The translations under genes were made by a program, and so were the position numbers. A DNA stretch of 64,000 nt from Porites lobata (Eukaryota; Cnidaria; Anthozoa; Scleractinia; Poritidae): the NCBI GenBank assembly GCA_942486035.1, contig CALNXK010000172.1, positions 440,001 through 504,000 on the forward strand. The letters run 5' to 3'. Of this stretch, positions 1 to 12,700 are shown in pieces (position 1 is the first letter of the stretch; every line of letters starts with the position of its first letter). The notes beneath the pieces were generated by a model. That model was given only the letters and a program-made list of their open reading frames with translations. It was not told where the DNA came from and made no database searches.

Positions 1-396
1 TTCATTGCACTAGTTTTTCGAAACATGTAACCTCTGTTTGTTTGATTTTGTCGGCCATAGAGAGGTTCAATTAAGTTTACTAACGCGTCATTGCAAAACA
101 GTCTGCTTCACAAAGCTTAATTCCACAAGATCTCCTCAGTCACATCCACGTCTCAATGGTTTCTTTCTTACAGTCTCTATTGTTGCTGTTTCATTTCTGC
201 GTATTCCTTTCACAATTATCCGAGCTTGTATGGAAGCTGGCAGAAGAAATAAGCCTTCAATCGGCTTAAAAGTACTTCCTATCTTTTGGTCCTCTGGCCA
301 ACGGCAATAAAAGAAACGCCAAAAAAACCCCCGATTTCGCCCAAATCGAAACTCAACGGGAACAATAGATCATTGATCTGTAATGCTGAGAAGTTT
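1..396. other. Intergenic stretch, no gene seen
   Basis: AT-rich DNA with only short chance open frames. None has a recognisable motif, and no repeat boundary was found before the inverted-repeat element that begins near 397. Confidence 0.5.
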
Positions 397-2230
397 TAGG
401 GAACGCGTCCAAATATCGGTAGGGAACCCGATCATGGGAAACGGACCCGATTAATTTTCCGATTGATCGGAATCGGTACCGATCTATAGGCACCAGTTGC
501 CGTTTCCGATTACGATAAAAACTTTGCCGATTCAATCGGAGCCGGTTGACATTCCGATGTTCATATGTGTCATCGTCATATTATTTTATCTGATATGTAA
601 AATGAAGCGTGTCACGAAACCAAATAATGAAAGAGTCGTTTCACTTCAAAGTAATTTCAATCGACTGTACCTTTTTCCTACTCCATAACAAATAGCAATA
701 TTGTATGTTTCTGCATGTTGTGTTTCGAGTTTGTTGATTTGATGCGTGCCTATACACGTGATTTTTGGCGTTTTGCAGAGGTATTTCCTTCAGTCGATCG
801 CAAACACCACGCTGCTCCATAACATTTATTCTATGAAAATTAAAAGGAGTTAAATATTACGACGCAAAACACCACTGTTCTTCGTTGATATATAGCAAAC
901 AAAACACCATACTGAGTAGTGTGTTCTTTACTCGATACTAATTTCTAACAATGCAATCCAAAAACACAACCGGAACTCACTTTCTCAAAACACAGCTGGA
1001 TTCATAGACTTGTTACAAGTAGACCTCAACGGGTTTCCTAGCGAGCGGAGCGAGAGCAAAACCATGGATAATGTAAAACCACGGGATAAACTTTTACGAA
1101 AATTTGCGTCTTTCATTCAACGATCCTAAACGCAAGGTGTAATGCGATCTGAGGCAAAAAATACCGACCAATTAGATTGCGGCCTCAGATTGTCTCCAGG
1201 GAATTGGCAACAGGAACTGAAAGATTCCCACACTCGCGAGTCACGGAAGACACGGAACGAAGTTTCATACAGGAGCTACCAAAGAGAGAATGGCTTAGCG
1301 ACTTTGCTGTATGTTCTGTGAGCTTGAGCATGGTGCCACGTGAAATTGCTTTCCACTCTCAGCACTTAGAAAAATTTGCGCTTGACTCTAGGTGGCTGAC
1401 TGTTTGACAAAAATCAGAACCTATTTTACCGCAGTGTTCAACTAAAGTAAACTGGCATACATCCGGTAAGTTCGACTCAATTTAATAGCGGAAAGACAAT
1501 CGAGAAAGAGAAAACCAGTTGAACGCCTCCATCAGTCACTTTTTTGAGTTCATATGCAACCAATAAACAACTTGCAGCTTGATTCTCAGACGATGTCCTC
1601 TTCTCTCCTGTGGCAATTTAGCAGTTAAAGTACACAACATGGTAACAACATTTGTATTTTGGTCGTGGATGTTCTGACTTCTATTTTTTTCGTTTACAGT
1701 ACTAAACTGTTTATTCCTCCAAAGATTCCTATAATCATGCGTTTTGGCTTCCGGTTAGCAAAGGCTCAAGCTGTTTTAAAATTATCATTTTTTAAAATTA
1801 TCACATCGTACACTTGCAATGTACATTGCGCCGTCTTTCACTCAAAAGATGCCTGTTGTTTCTTCTCGTGCCCATTTTGATACACAAATTTAATATTTTC
1901 TGTTCATACTCTGTCATAGGAAATACAAACAAATGTTTGAAACCGTGACGTTAAATTTCGGTTCAAACAAGACACATTTATAAGAAAGATAAGGTTATAA
2001 AAACAACATTCACGCTTTTGCTTTTGCTTTTGTGACGAGTTATTTGAGCTTCCAGATATTTTTGATGACCTTTGTTAATTGGCCCGATAAAGACTTGAGA
2101 CCCGTTGCCGATTCCGTTTCATTCAGTGCCGATAAAATCGGGTCCGACCTTCAACGGAATCGGAAAAAATCGGTGCCCAATTGATCGGCATCGGTATGAC
2201 CCGATGCCGATATTTGGACGCGTTCCCTTA
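397..2230. mobile_element. Non-autonomous TIR DNA transposon, possibly hAT-like
   Basis: The left end reads TAGGGAACGCGTCC and continues AAATATCGG. The right end at 2207-2230 is the reverse complement with one extra T. Both subterminal zones (about 397-540 and 2110-2220) are full of short CCGAT/ATCGG motifs in both orientations, as is common in hAT elements where such repeats bind transposase. The TAGGG start also resembles hAT ends. No transposase frame is visible in the roughly 1.8 kb and no convincing 8-bp target duplication was found, so the superfamily is an inference. The interior has only short chance frames. Confidence 0.6.
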
Positions 2231-2516
2231 GTGTGGTATCGAACTTGGCCAAGCGCAATGCAAACAGATTTTTCAAGGTTCTCTTACTCTCCTGGGATCT
2301 TTTGACTTCGGGACATCCTGTCAAAAAATCAAAGTTTGGTACAAGCGCAGTAACGAGATATTGTTCCTTTAAGTTCAATTTTTTGTTTCAGGCATTTGCT
2401 TGGCCCCACTAGCATAAGTGCTATAAATACTGCCGAGGGTAAATAATGGAATTATTATCATTATTATTATTATTGTTCTACAGTACAGGCCATAAGCATT
2501 GTAGCTCTTACACTGT

Positions 2517-2672
2517 TTATTTTATTGTTTATTGTTTTGTTTGCCAAAAATGTACAAATCAAATAAAATCTAATTACTTAAACTTTCATGGCGAGGAAGC
2601 CCAAGAGAAGCCACCAGGCTTATAAGGAATGGGTTCCCTCAGTTAGATAATTAGAACAAAATATTATCATAA
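2517..2672 (-). repeat. Dispersed repeat, probable LINE 3' tail (reverse copy)
   Basis: This segment is the reverse complement, with scattered changes, of 5855-6000. Shared blocks include TTAGATAATTAGAACAAAAT, a CTTATAAGGAATGGG-type block, a GGCGAGGAAGCCCA-type block and an ACAATAAACAATAAA-type tail. The + copy lies downstream of a LINE reverse-transcriptase remnant, so this is probably the 3' end of that LINE family in the opposite orientation. The LINE assignment is inference; the repeat pair is seen directly. Confidence 0.6.
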
Positions 2673-2689
2673 TAATTAGACATTTACAC

Positions 2690-3830
2690 GCAGGTAAATT
2701 GCATGCAACATGGTGGATTTCCACACAAAATCCACTCAAAAAACTTGCATGTAATTTTTACACAAACTCTTTACTTATACTCAACCGTTTTACATGCAAA
2801 TTTGCGTGTATTTTTATGGTGACTGATTTTGCTTGTAAAAATTCAGGCAAATTGCGTGTATTTCTTTACAACAGCAAATATGGCTGGTGTAAAATTAGAA
2901 GCCGACATTGTGAAAAACGTCTGTGAAAAAAAAAAAAAAAAAAACAACTTACTATATATTAATTTTCATGTTGTCAACTTTCCCTTACTACGAATGTCAT
3001 GTTTTGTAAATCAATGCAAATTCCTTGGCTGTTGGCTGAAGCGGGATTTCAAATTACATTACACTATTTCACATGTAAACTTGGATGCATGTTACAGTAC
3101 AGGCAAAGGGCATTGCAGCATTATGCGTGTATTTCTTTACAACAGCAAATATGGCTGGTGTAAAATTAGAAGCCGACATTGTGAAAAATGTCTTTTCACT
3201 GTGGAAAAAAAGAAACAACTTACTATATATTAATTTTATTGTTGTCAACTTTCCCTTACTACGAATGTCATGTTTTGTAAATCAATGTAAATTCCTTGGC
3301 TGTTGGCTGAAGCGGGATTTCAAATTACACGACACAGTTTTACATGTAAACTTGGATGCATGTTACAGTACAGGCAAAGGGCATTGCAGCATTATGCGTG
3401 TATTTCTTTACAACAGCAAATATGGCTGGTCTAAAATTAGAAGCCGACATTGTGAAAAATGTCTTTTCACTGTGGAAAAAAGAAGCAAGTAACTATATAT
3501 TAATTTTATTGTTGTCAACTTTCCCTTACTACGAATGTCATGTTTTGTAAATCAATGTAAATTCCTTGGCTGTTGGCTGAAGCGGGATTTCAAATTACAT
3601 GACACTGTTTCACATGTAAACTTGGATGCATGTTACAGTACAGGCAAAGGGCATTGCAATATTATGCGTGTGTTTAAAATCCACCGTATTGCACGCAAAT
3701 TCCACAAGAAAAAAAAAAGGCACGCAAAAATACACAAGAAAGTACACTACCTGTAAAATTTTACACGCAGATTGTTATAATTTGCGTGCATTCGGTTTAC
3801 TTGAGTTCTTACCTTATAGAGTGTGTGCTG
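2690..3830. mobile_element. Repetitive element rich in TTTGCGTGTA motifs, containing a 271-bp satellite
   Basis: Both flanks of the tandem array (2690-2853 and 3666-3800) carry many copies of a TTTGCGTGTA / TTACACGCA motif in both orientations, the arrangement of subterminal repeats in non-autonomous DNA transposons. Outer limits are approximate: the first motif is near 2690 and the last near 3790. The open frames across the array arise from the repeat unit and show no known protein. No transposase is seen. Confidence 0.55.
2854..3665 (+). repeat. Tandem repeat, three copies of a 271-bp unit
   Basis: The start motif GCGTGTATTTCTTTAC recurs at 2854, 3125 and 3396, and a broken fourth start (GCGTGTGTTTAAAA) follows at 3666, giving periods of 271, 271 and 270 bp. 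Copies are nearly identical; the first has a long A-run near 2926-2943. Each unit carries the same short frame containing NSKYGW, repeated simply because the DNA repeats. High copy identity points to recent expansion or gene conversion. Confidence 0.9.
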
Positions 3831-4760
3831 GCTGAGCGAGTGCAGTTGTACATGTGCAGGTGAATTTGTTAGCATAAATCAAACTTTCGAGACACATTCA
3901 AATGTTAGTATTTTTTGTTATCTGGGCTAAAAGTTGTCCAAGTTTTTAGACCGAATGAGCATTGTTTATAAATATTTACTTTTATTTCGATTGAATCTTC
4001 ATTTGTAGACTTCTCAGAGATTGTTAAAAGTTTTCAACTAAAATCAGTTTCAGTTATCAATTCGCAACTATTATTTTTAATGGACCAACTACTCTATAAT
4101 ATGATGCTGCAATTTACTTCTCTGTTTTGGTGACGGGTCGCTTCTACACGTATTTTGTTAACGGCATTTCATTTACTACATGTACTTTTATTTAGCTCGC
4201 TGGTTTGAGTTATTTTGTTCTGTAGCAACCTCCTAAAGTTCTCCTTCCTGCAATGTACATCCGAGATGGGCTAAAAAGACTTGTTATTTTGGCATGAATT
4301 TAAATTTGTCTTAGCTTGCAATGCTGGCATCTCCCAGTTGCATTGCTTGTCTACTTTTAGGCAAACAATCTGGCGTTACTGCAAGAAACAATTTTAGTTT
4401 CCAAGCTTTAGTTTTACCAGTCAAGGATGGGTTATCTTTAAAGGTCTTCATTATTACAGTATGTTTTCAGCAAAGAGTGTTTATATCCTTATCAAGAGCA
4501 AACAAAATAACACATTTTTATCGTTTACAGAAGGGATTACACTATTTTCAGAAAACACGAGAAATTGAACTACAGCACTTTAAACAATTGTTTATTTTAA
4601 ACAGATGGTGTGTCACAAATAACATGCAAATTCGGAGTGAACCAAGTTTAGTAAGACTAGTAATGCATTGTAATTTTTGAGCAACAACTAGGGAAATATT
4701 GTGAAGCTCGACGCTAAATCAATGTCAGAATAAAGGCAGATGTAAAATTATAGAAACCTT
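3831..4760. other. Intergenic stretch, nothing recognised
   Basis: An open frame at 4321-4680 has no motif and an amino acid make-up like translated AT-rich DNA. No splice-consistent exon or repeat boundary was found here. Confidence 0.4.
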
Positions 4761-5096
4761 GTGTGGTCGGTTAAAGTTAGTGTCAATCATGACAAAAAAA
4801 TTTTGAATCTTGAGAGTGTCTACAAACTTCAAATAGGAAAATTTATGTATCAATACAGATCTGGCTTACTTCCTTATAGCTTCAATAACATGTTTTTGGT
4901 GACACACCAGGTGCATTCTTATGGCACTAGAAGTTTGGAGCTTTTTTATTTACCACAATGCAGGACTAGTATAAGAAAGTTCTCCATCAGTTTCCAAGGT
5001 CTTAAATTTTTTAACTCTCTGAGTTTTGACATTCGAAATGTAACAAGTACCGCTTTCTTTTGCTGTAAGCTAAAGCATTCCTCTTATCATAAATAG
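4761..5096 (+). pseudogene. Non-LTR retrotransposon remnant, extreme C-terminus of the ORF2 protein
   Basis: The frame reads through LQIGKFMYQYRSGLLP, HSYGTRS and RTSIRKFSISFQGLKFFNSL, the conserved tail found after the reverse-transcriptase and thumb regions of CR1/Jockey-like LINEs. It has no start of its own and nothing of the RT core upstream, so it is a 5'-truncated copy. It ends at a stop just before a TA-rich tract. The repeat at 5855-6000 may be its 3' end, separated by the insert at 5100-5615. Confidence 0.7.
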
Positions 5097-5615
5097 TAAT
5101 TTATATATATATATATACACAAAGGTTGACATTTCAGAAATATATATATAAATATATATACCTATGGTTGACGGAAGAAAACAAGTAACTACATAAGTAT
5201 CCCTACAAGCCTGTTTCGTGGTTGCCCACTCATCAGGGGATTTTAATGAGAATAACTTTACCATTACTTATATACTAGACTGATTTACATAATTTATTCA
5301 GTGCGAGGTTCGTTACATCAGTTGTTGCGCAAGAGGGCTTTGTTTCTGTGGTGGCAGGAAGACATGAGTTCATTACGTTTGTTAAGTGCAGAGAGTTCAG
5401 GTCGGCAGATGATAAGGAATTTTTCTTTAAGACATAAGTTGCATCGTTTGCTTGAGCTGTTGTACGGCAGGTGTGAAGATAGAATGCGCCAGGCGATAGA
5501 GTAGTTGATGTTGTTTTGTAAATATATATACCTTTTGTTTTTTCTTTTGTTTCGCCCAAAGAAACAGAAGATATATATATTTTTGAAATGTCAACCTTTT
5601 TGAAAACGAGTGTAT
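5097..5615. repeat. TA-microsatellite-flanked insert with short inverted ends
   Basis: The segment begins with (TA)n and GGTTGACATTTCA (about 5127) and ends with TGAAATGTCAACC (about 5584), an inverted pair beside TA-rich runs. Between lie CTGTTTCGTGGTTGCCCACT and a stretch translatable on either strand, with no recognised protein. It reads as an insertion between LINE coding remnant and LINE tail. The family is not identified. Confidence 0.45.
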
Positions 5616-5854
5616 AGATATATGTCCATCTGTTACCTAGATACGATCTCTTAACGCATCCCTATATTTTACTGCCAGCTTTTAATTTTAACGGTCAATC
5701 GTTGTTACCTTTGCTCTTTTATTTTCATTTTTTTTCTTTTTGTCATTTCGCTTATTTTAGCCTAGAACTATGATTAGTACGACTATCTAATATATATATT
5801 TTAAGTTTTACTGTAGCTTTGCCATTGATTTTCCCATGTGTAATTATGATAATA
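5616..5854. other. Possible LINE 3' untranslated region
   Basis: AT-rich non-coding sequence between the insert and the repeat block at 5855. It is probably LINE 3' UTR by position only; no motif confirms it. Confidence 0.3.
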
Positions 5855-6000
5855 TTTTGTTCTAATTATCTAACGGAGGGAGCCCATTCCTTATAAGCCC
5901 AGTGACGTCACGTGGGCTTCCTCGCCATGAGAGTGTAGATAATTAGATTTTCTTCTTTTGCTTTGTATAACTTATGGCAAACAAACAATAAACAATAAAC
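5855..6000 (+). repeat. Dispersed repeat, probable LINE 3' tail (forward copy)
   Basis: Same repeat as 2517-2672 in the opposite orientation, ending in an AACAATAAACAATAAAC tail. Short tandem A-rich tails like this are usual at the 3' ends of CR1-like LINEs. Confidence 0.6.
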
Positions 6001-6029
6001 AAGCTAAATCAAACTTTCTAGTCACTCTG

Positions 6030-6235
6030 ATTGCTCAAACCCTTGCTAACTCGAACATCGTTCTTACTCGAAAACATTTCACCTGGAATTCCTTCATACA
6101 GTTACTGTGATTTTACTGTACTGATTTTTGCTGTTTTACTGTGAAGTAATTTTTGTTTCCCTTCAGATCATTTCTCTAGAATTTTACCCTTGATAACTTG
6201 AACCATGTTTTAAGCAGGTAACAAGCTAAGACTTA
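6030..6235. repeat. Dispersed repeat shared with 41220-41440
   Basis: Shared blocks with the later copy include GCTAACTCGA, CCTTCATA, ACTGTAATTTTAC-like, GAAGTAATTTTTGTTT and a final ACATGTTT.AAGC block. The later copy extends into a pogo/Tigger-like terminus near 41752. This one is a decayed fragment just upstream of the Schlafen gene. Confidence 0.5.
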
Positions 6236-6614
6236 GAGTGGAATATGTATAGGCTCAAGACTCATGATTTTCACTGGCTGCCTGTTGAGTTATTTGTGAC
6301 AACCCTAATTTTGCACACAGTAAATTTCAGTGGTCTAGTTGGATAAGTGCTTATAAAGAGACTTAGTTGACCAAACTGGAAACTACATTTTCTCAGACAA
6401 GCTCATGGGGGAATGTTTTTCTTTTCTCTCTTTTTGGAACTGGACACTACATGTACCTCAAAAAGGAACTCAGTTTAACATATTTCTGTGCACATACTTA
6501 CAGTCATCAGTGTAGGCCTAGACTCGTTTTATTACTCTTCCTTCTAACACAAAACATCTTGAAAACTTTTCTTTTCCAGACTTATTCTTAATCCCAAACT
6601 GGGTGTCTTTTTCA

Positions 6615-6700
6615 ATGGAAGATACAGAGCCAATGGATGTTGATGACTCCTCTCCTCAGGGTGCCAAAGAAGATCCTAATGTCTGCAATGCCATCAACAG
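6615..6700 (+). CDS. Schlafen-like gene, coding exon 1
   Basis: ATG at 6615 opens MEDTEPMDVDDSSPQG and runs to a consensus donor (CAG|GTAAAA) at 6701, ending in phase 2. The acidic, disordered N-terminus is plausible for this family. This is the first ATG after the acceptor at 6578, and it joins exon 2 in frame as an arginine codon. Confidence 0.75.
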
Positions 6701-9700
6701 GTAAAAGCATGCATTTGTTGAAACCTGCAGTAATGTATGTAACTCAAGACCTTTAGGCTCTAATTAATGAGTAAAGCACACACTGGGTTGGGCTTACAAG
6801 TAATAATTGTGTTTTTCCAGTGAAATGTTTTGGTCTTGGTTTTCATGGCAACCATAAGTTCTGTCCCCTAGGAGAGGGCCATGCAGCCATGACACAAACA
6901 AATCTGGTTGAGTTCTCTTGAACAGTATTCTACATTATGTAGATTTGTATTATTAGTAACTGATTATTTTATTATTGAATGTTGCTTATCTGTAAAGTTA
7001 CATAAGTCGTATAGAAAATTTCACAATTTTTCATAAAGAATAATGCATGCCAATTGTCATTGGTTTACTATTACAGCTCTTGAAATACTTTTAAAATTAT
7101 CAAGAAAAACATTCAGCTATGTTTTAAGTTATGCTTTTGAGTGGATTTAATTTCATATAATAAGATACCATTTTCTTCAAAAACTAAGGCAGTAGCCTCA
7201 TGCAGTCACAGACTGCCTTTTATTGTTGTTGTCTCTTAACCTTAAAATACCTCTCAGATATTCAGGTGGATATACAATGTTTATTGTTTTAAACACAATA
7301 ATTAACTTAACTTAAACTTAACTGGGCTTACCAGTGTATTAAATAATCTTGTGTCTACCCAACAAAGTCTTTTGGTCTTGAAGAGTCTTTTAGTTTGATT
7401 CACATTGTACTAAATAATATAGTGTACCAAAATTAATTTTTACTTGCTCTTCAGGAAATTTCTTGAGAATGTGCAATGCTGCACAACAACGCTCAAAACA
7501 CAAGATGTTGAAACTGTTCTGAAGCCTATAAACGGGGTTCTCAACTCAGGAGGTGGCATTGTAGAAATTAACATCGATGGGTTCTCAAAGGTAACACCTG
7601 AAGACCTAAACAAGCATCTAGATACCTTTTGGTCAGCATTACAGCCAAAACTGAATCTAATGGTCCAGCCATCAACATATGCTGATATCTTTGATCTAAA
7701 ACGTGAGAAAGACACAATTCGTCTCTTCATCAGAGCAACAGAGCATTTTTGCACAGTGGACTACAATTTGTATTTACCTGGTGATGCAGGACTGTTGCTA
7801 CCCCTGAAGCAAAAAGTGGTCGATTTATTGTCTGAGAGAGATTCATCTAAGAAAACAGATAGTCCTCAGGTTCCTTTAACAGACGTTATTTCTTTGGTTC
7901 CTGGCCAATTCATGTACAAGGAGGTACTGAATTTTCATGAATCCAAACAAGTGCAGCTGAAATACTACACATCGAAAAATGAACTCTTTCACAGCAATAA
8001 CCGGAAGGCTCAAGATGAGATTGCAAAACACATCTCTTCCTTTGGAAATGGAATTGGAGGCGTAATTCTCATTGGTATTAAAAACAATGGGGAGGTATGT
8101 GGCCAAGGTAAGGAAACAGGTTCAAAAAAAAAGTTGGAGAGTGAATTCAATGAGATGTTCAAAGAGATGAGTAAGACGTGGAGCTTTACACCCACGCAGG
8201 GGATACATTGGGATGTTAAGTTTGTTCCCGTCATGGGTGCCGAAGAACCAAGGTCTGTGATAGCGATACTTATAGCTGGCATGCAGAACCTGGGTGGCAT
8301 TTTCACAAAATGCCCAAAGAGCTTTGAGCTGCAGGATGATTCTGGAAGTGGTGGAGCAGAGAAGGTTGTCCTCCTTAATTTTAGTCAGTGGAAGCAGAGA
8401 ATGCTCAAAGACAGATGCAAAGGTGAAAGTAAAGGTGAGTACATTCAGTTAATAATGGCCATCACTGATTAGCTTACCTAAGGTGATAAGTAATTTTCTC
8501 AAGGATAAAAAGTGATTGTTAGTAGTTCCATTAGCCTGTTTGTGAGTGGCATGCATTTGAAGTGGAAGAGAGAAAGTGAAAGAATGGGAGAATTTGATGG
8601 ACATGTACGGAGGCGAGAAAGGCTCCACATGTGCTTATCCAGGTTCTCATGCACCTTGATTCCCTCCACTTCAAATTTGGTCCAACTCACACATGTCCTC
8701 TAATCCTGACCACCCCTCAACCTGCTGATAACATGGTAATCTTCTGCAAGCACAAACCTTTTTCCATCTTGTTGACATTTTTGTTGATAACAATTGACAA
8801 TTTATTGGCTGATTAAATAATGCACTGGCTAGTATACACTTTATTATGCCACAGTGTAAATTCCAGAAAATTGTTTTCTTCTTTCTTATCGAAGAAGCGG
8901 ATTCTAGTCTGTGTTTGAAAATTTTAATCACAGTACACAGTTAAGAAGACAAAAATCGACTGGCAGAGATTCGAGATAAGAGAAAACAAGTGATCCCTTC
9001 ATCAAATATTAGCAAACATACCTGCACCTGATCATCTTAACAAGCTCCTTGGCCATTTGCAGTGTTTTTTTCAAAGACCAATGAAAGAAAGATAGAAGCG
9101 ACTTCGAGCCAGACATAATGTCCAGTTTTTGAAAGACTCCAGGGTCACATTAGCGAACGAATTGACTGACTAAATTTTTTCAACATGGCACATTTGCATC
9201 TTAATTTTGCTTTCAATGTGTGCTGTTGTTTCGGTGAGCCAATTAAAACTTTCATTTTCTAACACCTGTCAAATGACTGTCAAATTGCTTGTCCTGCACT
9301 TGTTTCCGGTCCCTCAAACAGGAAGCCATGATATTAAAAATCAAATATGTGATAGATAAAGTCAATATGATACTTCCATGAAAGATCCGAATCAATCATT
9401 ATTCCCCAATTTTTAGCAAAGTCCTTCATCTCTAATTTTTACTCAAGTATTTGAAGTTGGATTGAATCTGATCTTTAATATTTCTGGCATATATGTATTA
9501 TTTGGTTGGTACATTGGTACACGTTTAAAAAGCTACAATCTTGGACAAAAATGTCTAGAATAATGGCCGTTGCCATGTCTAGTTTCAAAATAAAACTTTT
9601 TAAAAAACTAGCAAAAGAAAAGAACACACAAAGTTGAACTCTGGCTGGATCATTTCTCCCCCTGACTGAACAATATTGATCATTAGACATGGTGGGGTGG

Positions 9701-12700
9701 GGGAAGGGTTCATGGCGGTACCAAATCTGAAGAATGGGTGTCCTGTGGGTGGGTAAAACTGTTTTTCCAAGGTTGTAAAGTGGTCAATTTCAGGAATACA
9801 GTAAAACCCCACGACTAAGATCCTGGATTTTAAGAACTTGCTAGGCTAACGTTTGCCAGTTAGGCCTCCTCTACAAAAGAACTTGTTTAGGCCAACTTGG
9901 AAAAATCCAGGTTCTTTGTGGTGGGGTTTTATTGTAATGATTTAAAGCCTTAACTTAAAACTGCTACATGAAGGGCTTGAAAACTGACTGAAATTAACTT
10001 TTTTTGTAAGGTACCAGGGAAGCAATGGAAAAATTTCGATTGGTAGAACTTTTAGATGGACCTTTGCGGACTGTCCAAGGTTCTGTTGAAGAGATTGTGA
10101 AAGCATTCTTTCCAGGTATTTTTCAGTAAACTGTTAGTAGATCGTCCTTACCTCTTCCCAAAGTAATGACACACACTGTTTAATTATATATAATTTTTTT
10201 ATGCATACTAGGCTAGTATTTAATTTTTAAATCTGCAAATTGTTTCGTAGGGACCTTCTTGACCGTTGCCTTGCTTGAGGTTGTTTCTTGGTTTTTGCAG
10301 GCTGGATCAGAAACTTTGTAACTCATAGTTTAACCTTTTTCTCTATTTATTATCAAACATCAGTCACAGCTTTCTGATTGTAAACACCCATCCAGTATAC
10401 AATGCAATAAGTTATTGTACATCGAAAGCTAAAACTAGGCAAGGTTGGGAAACTTCTACATCTACACTTTATTAAGTCGGTAAAAATCGCGACATATCAC
10501 ACCAACTGTTTAAAAAACGAAATTATGCAATAATAATAAAATCTGAATAAAACTAATACAATGGAATATTAAAAATTATTAACTAACTTAGGTTTAAAAC
10601 TATCTACGGGCCTTGTTTGGTATGACTATCATTCATTGCATTGTTTTTAACACTACGACCTCCTTCGTTTGCATTGTATCGTAAAGTTTAGTTACAAAAG
10701 CCCTTATTTTCTGTAAAGAAAGCTGTAGCATGTTTTGATAATATCATACTCAGGGTTCTATCCAGGGTATTTGAGGGGTAGAAGCTTCTCCCCCGAAATG
10801 CCCAGCTTCCCACCCAAAAATATTGTTATCATTACAGTAAATAAGTAACTATATCGGAAAAATCATCCAAACGCGACAAGGTCAGTGCACACATTGTAAC
10901 ATTTCTCAAAATTGTGTCTCAAAATGCAGCAGGTTGTATCTTAGCGCATATTCATTTCCAAACATTTCCGGGGGAGCACGCCCCCCCCCCACCCCTTAGG
11001 AAGAAAACTATACAAAAACGTAAAAGAAAATAGATAACGTAATGAATCGATTTAAGGGTTAAGTACCGAGTGCTAAACAAGAGATAATATTCCATGTAAT
11101 ATTCTAAGAATTACTCAAATCATGAGGACCCTCTCCTTGAGTAACAAATGTGCAGTTCGTCACAATGAACAGAATTCCTTTATCACCACACATGTTAAGT
11201 AAATAGTCCGCTGTTTTGTAATCAGTGTCTAGAAAGTCTGATCATTTTGGGCTCTGGGCCCCGCGTGCGTATGTTATTTTTCCTGTTATTGAGAGATGCG
11301 TGACTACAAAGGGAAATGACAGAAAAATAACACCCCCTAAACAACTTGTGTTGCACCGCAGCTAATTGCGATATTATGTTTTGTTTTGAAATCAACCGTC
11401 CCTGTTGACTTGAGTTTATTGAATGTATGTAGCTTGCATAGCTGGTGCTTTTGTTGGGAAGGGGTGATGGAGGGGCGTGAGTGCGAGAATGGGACTCAGT
11501 CGCCTGACAAAACCGCGAAAGTCTGTAAAAAAAGGCAAGTGAAAACGAAGGGTATAAGTTACTGTCATTTTTTACATCTTCCATTCATTCACAATTTTTA
11601 CATAGACCATAATGCATCTTGTTTACCCCCCGCCCCCTAAATTTGCATAACCATTGTTTCCAATTTCTCCTGGGTATTACAGTCGTCCCAAGAGAAATCG
11701 AAGAGAATGGTTATGCAAATTTTGGGGGGTAAACAAGGTTCATTATGACGTAGGTGAAAATGGTGAATTCTACAAATAGATGTGCGCCATCGTGACTTAA
11801 GAAGTGTCATTTTTTGCAGGTACCCAGAGTAAACCCTCTTAAGGTCTCCTCATGCTAACAGCATTTGTGCGTAAGATTGTATCGTGGTTAACAAGGTTTG
11901 ATTGTGTCTTTGTCATTTTTTATTTAGTTGGGCCCGGATGTCAAGTGGTACCTAAAGGGTTTGAATCAAACCTCCCAGAAGAAGCAAAACAAGTGATACG
12001 AAAAATACGAGAACAAACCACGAACGGCCTTCTTGTAGCTTCCTCCTCAATACTGTCTGCTGTCCAAAAAGAAGGGAAACGTAAAGAAGATGGGGTTATA
12101 TGTGACTTACTCCTCTTAAGTGAGTCGCTTGGACGGCTCCACCTTATCTCCCTTGTCAGCAGTGAATCACAAGATCAGTTCTTCCCGTGCGCCCGTGCTA
12201 CAGCCAAAGCTGTGAAGAAATCCTTAGTGAGGAACGGCGGTTGCTATGAAAAGTTTTACATAACCTGCCAGGTGGTGCTTTGCAACAGAGTACGAACTGA
12301 GCCACTTGATATATCGTCTCCAGACAGTCGATATCCTGATGTGTATCGTCGACGTTCATCGCCCCAAGAGTTAGTGAAGATCAACAAAATCCTGCAGTCA
12401 CTAGTAATAGTTTTGGCGCAGTTTCCTTCTTTTCTTTCCAACAAGCAGGGGTTAAAATTTCTTAACTTGCTGACAAAGGAACAGTTTGAGTTGCTTCACA
12501 AAGAGATTGACGAACACAGAGAGCTATGGATTCAGGGTGTAGCTGGGACTGGAAAAACCGTGGTGGCTGTAGAGTTTATCAGAAGGCTCCTCCGCCGTGA
12601 CCCCAACCTTACAAACCAAAACATACTGTACGTTTGTGAGAGACCTGCAATGCTTCCCCAAATAAGGTATGTTTTTTTTCAAATTCCAGGGTGAAGGGTT

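Noticed and set aside
2829..3756. Overlapping open frames repeating NSKYGW
   Set aside because: They are translations of the 271-bp tandem unit, with stops and shifts between copies and no protein motif.
10745..11000. Complete transposon starting CAGGGTTCTATCCAGGG
   Set aside because: No matching inverted right end was found, so only a decayed fragment can be claimed.
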